A stretch of 64,000 nt of DNA from Ciborinia camelliae (Eukaryota > Ascomycota > Leotiomycetes > Helotiales > Sclerotiniaceae), in assembly GCA_025890175.1 (NCBI GenBank), contig JANPYM010000003.1, positions 2,910,795 to 2,974,794 on the forward strand. The letters are read 5' to 3'. Positions within the stretch are counted from its first letter, which is position 1. Each line of letters starts with the position of its first letter. Below are positions 58,591 through 64,000 of this stretch, in pieces. The notes beneath the pieces are model-generated. The model was not told the origin of the DNA, ran no database searches, and saw only the letters and a list, made by a program, of their open reading frames with translations. The translations under genes and the position numbers were made by a program.

Positions 58591-59451
58591 CAAGTGCCCT
58601 TGTCATTTCAGAAGATAGAATGGAGGACACGAAAGCACACTTGCTCCGTGAAACAGAATATCCAGCTGCTATTTTCTTGGTGATTGAACCTTCTTCGCCG
58701 TAAGTTACGATGTCGAATAGAACCGAAAAGGTGCTTCCTAGAGAGTGTAAAGTCCGCAGAAAGGAAGATGACTCCATCAAAGAATGTCGTAGATGTATGA
58801 CTGTAAATTACTGTTCCGCCTACTGTTAAGGCAAAGGTTGGAAATTCTACAAATTCTAGTGCGGGAAAATATGGTACGAAAGTCCCAAGATTCGAAAATG
58901 CGAAAATGGTGAAGTGCATGGGGGCAGATTGGAGCTGGTGAAAGGGGGCACACCCGAGAATGTGGAATAGGGCTTTGTCTTGCTGGAAGTAGTTGACGGT
59001 CGGAAGAAGAAATTTGAGGGAGATTGCAGTATATCCTAGTACTTTGTGGATGAAAAGGGTGTTCCGAACGCGCCTCTGCAGTTTGAGTTTCGATGCAAGA
59101 AGAGATTGTACAATGAATGGCCTCAAGCCTTTCGATGGACTTGCTGCGGTAGGGGTAGCCACACAGAATTTGGCTGTGATCACCATGGAAAAGGGAGTAT
59201 GCCATGTTTTTGCGACATCTACAAGTAAGCATAGCATTCTTTGCCCTTTGGCCCTGGACAGACCAATACTAATCCAACGTAGAATGGGAAAGCCATTGTC
59301 GGAGAATATATACAAGAACAACCTTATTTCTGCCCATGGAAGAGGTCTCAATTTGGCTCGTGGTCTAGCCCTAAAAGTTTTGATAGCAGATCTGCAGGAG
59401 ACAATGGATTGGGGTCGAGAGAAGGGCGCCGACAACTTCACCGGCTTTTAA
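58591..59451 (+). pseudogene. Decayed gene of a cysteine/histidine-rich fungal protein family
   Basis: Plus-strand frames carry pieces of what looks like one protein. MEDTKAHLLRETEYPAAIFLV starts at 58620. KGWKFYKF follows near 58830. Then GRLELVKGGTPENVE, GFVLLEVVDGRKKKFEGDCS and FVDEKGVPNAPLQFEFRCKK lie in one frame interrupted by TAG stops near 58958 and 59036. Last comes RWTCCGRGSHTEFGCDHHG with CFCDIYK, which splices over an intron (59225-59282, branch CTAAT) to MGKPLSENIYKNNLISAHG and ends at the TAA at 59449-59451. The Cys/His pattern recalls an uncharacterised fungal family whose name I do not know. In-frame stops and frame changes between pieces indicate a pseudogene. The 277-residue ORF on the opposite strand (58608-59441) is probably its shadow. 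Confidence 0.55.
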
Positions 59452-60606
59452 TCCCCAAAACTAAAATCCAACAAATCCTCCAATATCCTACCCGGGATGG
59501 TATAATTGATTTTGGCAAAGCTTATATCGATTTCCTTCCTGGAAAACAAGTATTAGCTACGCAGGCTTTGCGGAGGAAAAGATTGGAAATTATATATAAA
59601 CATTGGGGGAAGATTACTGAGAAAAGGGATAGATTCAAACAAACTACCAACATTTTCCATCCGATCAAAAGAACTATAAAATCCTCCTTCGTCAGTACAG
59701 CTATGTTTAATTTCCACTACAGTAGGGTCATCTGTCCCAAATATTGTGGTATATTAGTGACTTTCAAAATATTGCACTCCCAGCCAGTTCAAATGCTTGT
59801 CCCATAAATCCTGTTACAAGCCTTCTTGACTTTCTTGACAAATTTCTTATAACCTTTTTCATCTTGCCGAATGTGGTCTCTAGGGAGGAAATTAAGACAG
59901 GCGAGTTTCGAGCATTCACAGCTTTCTGGGCTTTTCTTAACCATTTTCTGGAAAGTAATACAAGTTTTACCCTGATAATGTATGGAACAAAGACTGGCTG
60001 TGGCCTGTGGGTATTCTATCGAAACACTAAAGACGTGATTCCATGGATCCCGAAATCTAGTCGTGATTACATTGTGGTTAATAGAATGTATGTAAGACGA
60101 CATTGCAAGTGTTTGAAGTCCTTTGCAATGTAAGACAGCGTCACCAGTTTCGCTCTGATCATATTCTAGATCACTGTGAAGCTGCGATACTTCAGCAGAG
60201 TTATGATGAAGAATTTGGAGAACCAGAAGCAGCAGCCGACAGCGTCTCTTGCTTCTCAAAAGCTTGAAGCAAGTCCGTTTCAAGTTCAGAGACGTTCTTA
60301 TCTTCCCTTTCTCCGCAGCTATAGTACTAAAATCATCAATCCTACACTCATCCCAGAAGAAACCCCCCGCAGCCACCATCTCCACTGTACTTATATCACC
60401 ACCGGCTTATCTCAGCTGTATTCCTCGATCGTCGGCAACTATGCGACTGGCATATTCCAGATCTTCTCATCAGGGTTTTCAGCTACAGCAACAACTACAG
60501 TAAAGCCGAATGACCAAGTAAGAGAGTGTTGGGACAGAATTAAAGAGGATGATGGTCGAGGAGAGGGGGAAGGAGCGACTTTTATATACATACCTACCTA
60601 AACATT
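59452..60606. other. Unresolved region with ORFs on both strands
   Basis: Plus-strand frames at 59409-59807 and 59744-60133 and a minus-strand frame at 59789-60385 (198 residues) are longer than expected by chance. None has family character or clear splice partners. The segment could be more decayed sequence from the same ancestral locus or from a mobile element. I could not settle it. Confidence 0.35.
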
Positions 60607-62185
60607 GAAAGCGGCCGCTAAAATTCGCGTGGCAAAACCAGGCGTAAGTACTAGCGGAGGTAAGTAACCAATACCCGTGGACTTGTAAGATACTTGTATT
60701 ATTCCTAACTCGATAATACCTACCTACCCATCCTAGGTACGTAACTCTTACATCCTCTGATCCAAATTTCAATACAAATTTAATGATCGATTCAATAATT
60801 CAATATATTAGAGAATAATATATGAGGGAAGGGAAAATTGAACTCAATTGTGTCTTCACACTTTAAAGAAGTTCGAATATACTGAGTATACTACATAGGT
60901 ACTTGTACCTTGTTCCGACAAAAGTTAGGAATGATATTTGAAAATGCTGTACAATTCCTTAATTCCTTTAATTTATGATTTATTATTTTTACTATGGTTT
61001 CCTTCTAATCAAGGTATATGATGCAGAAATGAGAAATCTCAAATCTTCCTTGGGCTTTGTAAGACCATTTAATCTTTATCTTTATTGTTCTCTTTTCCAT
61101 TCTGACATTATGCCCCCTCAAGGCAGGTTCAGTTATCTAGCTGCGAGGAAAGAGCCAGAGAGTCCAACCACAATCTTAAAAGAATAGACCTGATGCTGTT
61201 ATTATCTCTTGTAGGGAAGCTACTATCAAGAATAAAACTTAATTCATGTTGAGAAGTCTTATTTGTTGAATGAAGATAAATGATTTTTTATACTTTGTTA
61301 GTCCTCTAAGAAGTCAGAGCCCTACCAAGAGCTTTCAGACTGGCATTAGGGTGTTCAATAGTCTGAACTGCAGTTTAAATCCTCGAAATAATAGTGTGAA
61401 CTTCTGAGAATTTATTATTAATTGCAACGAAATGAATGTTTCAAACAAATTCAATGTACAAAATCAATTCAATATACAAAACGATTACAATGTATCAAGC
61501 GATTTCAATGTATAAAATTAATTCATAGACTCAAAACCCTCTCAATTCGGACTGCAGTCCGGACTATTGGAAATTCAGACTGGCATACTTTACTACTACA
61601 ATGTCAGATTAGATACATGAGTTACACATTACACATTCTCTTACTCTTACCTTTCCCTGGCATATCATGTTACTTTTTGGAGGGGTTTCTGCAATCTAGG
61701 GAGCGGCTATTAACTATCCATACTTATTGCAGTTGTCACACGCATCACGTCAACACATGGGAGTAGCATCGTAGATCAGCAATCAGATAAAAGCACTATG
61801 TTGAAGAGGAAAGGATTCTCTTCGAGAGATGCGCCTGATAAAATGGATGATCACGTGACGAGCTACATGGCATTTACTAGGAGCCTAGGCATCATAGCAG
61901 CATTGTGAGTTGCTTCATAGAATGTCTATTCGATACAATACATTCTTCTACCTCTTTCTTCAATAACTTTGGTTGCTTGGAGCTCACAGGGGTAGACATG
62001 CTGGAGCTTTCAAGTGCGACTGTCTACACTGTCTACAACTTATTTCATATCATACATATCTACATGTTCCCTTACCTTACATTGAAACTGGAAGGCAATA
62101 GCTGAAGCAGAGATTACTTTGTCCAAATCTTCGTGTTTCTGAACGGGTCATAGTCCGAAATATACCCCACTCCAACATCTAAACA
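60607..62185. other. Intergenic region
   Basis: About 1.6 kb without a recognisable gene, holding CCTACC/GGTACGTA motifs near 60718-60740 and an 18-nt tandem repeat at about 61449-61523. Confidence 0.6.
61449..61523. repeat. 18-nt imperfect tandem repeat
   Basis: Four copies of a unit like TTCAATGTACAAAATCAA, diverged from each other at several positions. Confidence 0.75.
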
Positions 62186-62301
62186 GGACAGATGGCCGAG
62201 TGGTTATGGCGTGTGACTCAAGCTCAACAGCTTAGTTGATGTAAAATCAATTAGCATTCTCATGGGCTTAGCCCGCGGGGGTTCGAATCCCCCTCTGTTC
62301 A
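62186..62301 (+). tRNA. tRNA-Leu (anticodon CAA) with an intron of about 34 nt
   Basis: It begins GGACAGATGGCCGAGTGG and ends with T arm GGGGGTTCGAATCCCCC, acceptor strand TCTGTTC and discriminator A. The 7-bp acceptor stem pairs fully with one G-U. The anticodon CAA is at 62219-62221. The long variable arm (GGGCTTAGCCC) is typical of a leucine tRNA. I place the intron at about 62223-62256, after base 37. Its exact ends are uncertain because the anticodon stem then shows one T-T mismatch. T-runs follow at 62307 and 62316. Confidence 0.88.
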
Positions 62302-63312
62302 ACATCTTTTTGCATTTTTTGTTTGTTAAATAAAAAAATGGTGATTTTTTGAGGTGTGCTTTGCCGGCGAACTGATAAATATTTTTGTGGGAGTGGATGT
62401 GGGCTCGTGCGGAGTTGAGTGGGCAGGCGGAGATGGGGGGAGAAAATTGAATATAATGTTCCTAGAAACTCCACTGTTCAAGATATTTTGCTGGTGATGT
62501 TGGGGTGGTGGTGAAAGTTTCGTCTATTTCTGGCCTATACTAGGGAGCCAAAAGGGGGGAACTTCCCGAACTATTTTTTTCATGACCGTAATTTATATCA
62601 AAGTCTGCCTTGATATCTTTGAAATGGGCGACATTGACATCTTGAATGAACATCAAATGAACATTTCGAGAAACATAGAACCTCTACTCAGTTCCGTTAT
62701 ATTGTCCGAAAATTCCGGCCAAGGAAGCTTCTTGGCAAAAGGAGAAGTTACTTATCCATGAGCGGGAAATCCTCAATGCTATTGCCCAATTCTGGCCTCC
62801 TCAAAATCCATATTTCCAACTGCTCTCTCTTCGATGTTCCATGCGATCTCTATCAATCTTCTCAAACCTACCCCACATGGATGTTTTACATGTGTTTAAT
62901 GTGGATACGATGTGGAGTAAAGAATCTACATTGAGCTTGCACAGCCATATAGAAATCATGCTCACCCCAGACATTCATATCCCTGCCAATGATGCTTTGC
63001 CTTTTGGGTTTCAATAATCAAATCGAAACACCAAGTACGATCAATACACAAGAAAATCAATACCATATCTAGATACTCGTTTCTTCGAAATGCTGTCGCA
63101 CCACTTGCTTATCTGACCCATCTTATCTAATGCATGTGAAGGAACGGTTTCTAATATAAGAACAAACAAAGTACAGAGAATCTATCTAATACTAACTGAC
63201 CACCATATTTCAAAACTCAAAGCAAAATTCACGCATTTAAACACTTTCCTCGAATCTTCTATCTCCTATATATCTAGTGCCTTCAATCCAACCTTTTTAA
63301 CACCAAGAAACC
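62302..63312. other. Intergenic region downstream of tRNA-Leu
   Basis: About 1 kb. T-runs close the tRNA gene. The rest shows no gene and probably includes the leader of the last gene. Confidence 0.6.
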
Positions 63313-63913
63313 ATGGATTTCCCCCCAAAATACAACCCCTATCTCGATCCTACCAATAAACAACATCGCCACTACACCCGCCTAGACACCTGTCAATCAC
63401 CAGACCACGTCCCAGATACACCCTTCAACTCACCCACCGCAATGTCCCTCTCAAATCCCACATCCTCCAGTGCAGACTCCAATCCATTTTCCATCAACCA
63501 ACTCATTATGGATGGAAACCAATCCTCCCCCTCCTCCTCCACATCATCACACCCATTGCGCAAACCCACACCCACATCCGCACCATCAGATTGGCAATCT
63601 GCATCTGGGGATTGTGCCGAATCATCGGGGTTAGAAGGGCCAGAACAATCGGATATTACGAGTGCGAGCAGAGAATGCCACTGCGGAAGTGAAGGAATAC
63701 AAACGAAACAAAGTGATGAGGGACCTAGCTCGGGGATTGGGAATTATATGGCCAGTTGCGGCGAGCAGAGTATCCTTGGAGAGGAGGATGTGGAGAGGGG
63801 ACGATGTAGGACGAGGACAAATTCTAGTAGTTCGAGGGATAAGACGAGTTGTTCTAGGGAGAATAGGAGGAGGTTGGATCTTTGATATGGGTGGATGGAT
63901 GGTAAGAGGATGA
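63313..63913 (+). CDS. Small Ser/Pro-rich protein with an apparent frame change
   Basis: I do not recognise the family. The first frame begins at ATG 63313 with MDFPPKYNPYLDPTNKQ and runs through a Ser/Pro/Thr-rich disordered stretch to about residue 115. It stays open to 63885, but its last 75 residues look random. The frame one base over from about 63650 encodes a charged helical segment (RAENATAEVKEYKRNKVM, then RDLARGLGI) that looks more like real protein and ends at 63913. The two could be joined by a one-base frameshift around 63620-63665 or by a splice I cannot define. If the first frame is right, the product has 190 residues. Confidence 0.4.
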
Positions 63914-64000
63914 TTTTTTGCAAAGGTTATGTTGTGAATATAGGCCATCAAAGTTTTGCGTTTAATAGTTGCTTTGGTTTCATCCGATATATTTTTCTAG
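63914..64000. other. Right edge of window
   Basis: 3' flank, with no features seen. Confidence 0.5.

Noticed and set aside
58608..59441. 277-residue minus-strand ORF as a gene
   Set aside because: It is antisense to plus-strand fragments with a recognisable Cys/His pattern and a proper intron, and it shows no family character of its own.
61422..61766. 114-residue plus-strand ORF with KxIQCxK repeats
   Set aside because: The repeat pattern comes from the 18-nt tandem repeat, and the remainder has no coding character.

Overview
The window is a gene-sparse stretch (about 21 protein genes or gene remnants and 2 tRNAs in 64 kb) of a filamentous ascomycete nuclear genome. Evidence: multi-exon genes with short introns (mostly 48-100 nt) carrying GTAWGT-type donors and CTAAC/CTGAC-type branch points, and fungal families such as Vid21, Pan1, a sphingolipid C9-methyltransferase, a Zn2Cys6 regulator and a DHA2-type MFS transporter. 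The Pan1, Vid21 and C9-methyltransferase proteins look to me most like Sclerotiniaceae (Botrytis/Sclerotinia group). That placement rests on recognition, not on a search. A 10-N gap shows this is a draft assembly.

Layout. 1-20.5 kb is a run of five housekeeping genes, all on the minus strand: the NuA4 scaffold Vid21/Eaf1, an INSIG-like ER protein, the ribosome-assembly WD40 protein Mak11, the endocytic scaffold Pan1, and a sphingolipid C9-methyltransferase. 21.5-31 kb holds a small unknown three-exon gene, a 4-kb gene desert, a single-pass membrane protein, a SET-domain lysine methyltransferase and a divergently transcribed alpha/beta hydrolase. 31-45.5 kb holds a false assembly gap, a COG7-like Golgi tether subunit, a large gene fusing a PARP-type ADP-ribosyltransferase to a UBE2Q-like ubiquitin-conjugating (E2) domain, a secreted alpha-carbonic anhydrase and an Sds3-like deacetylase-complex subunit. 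45.5-53 kb holds an intron-bearing tRNA-Glu, a long gene-free stretch and a five-exon Zn2Cys6 transcription factor. 54-60 kb is more accessory in character: a DHA2-type MFS transporter and a cytochrome P450 facing each other across a shared AT-rich promoter, followed by a decayed gene. The right end has a tRNA-Leu with intron and a small gene whose reading frame seems to change part way.

The most unusual item is the ADP-ribosyltransferase/E2 fusion at 35.5-39.7 kb. It puts two protein-modification chemistries in one polypeptide and its exon structure is fully frame-consistent. Other points of note are a one-base frameshift in pan1 that removes the WH2 tail, a P450 whose 5' end does not splice cleanly to its membrane anchor, a plus-strand pseudogene hidden beneath a long antisense ORF, and a palindromic TACCTAGGTA-type motif that recurs through the intergenic DNA.
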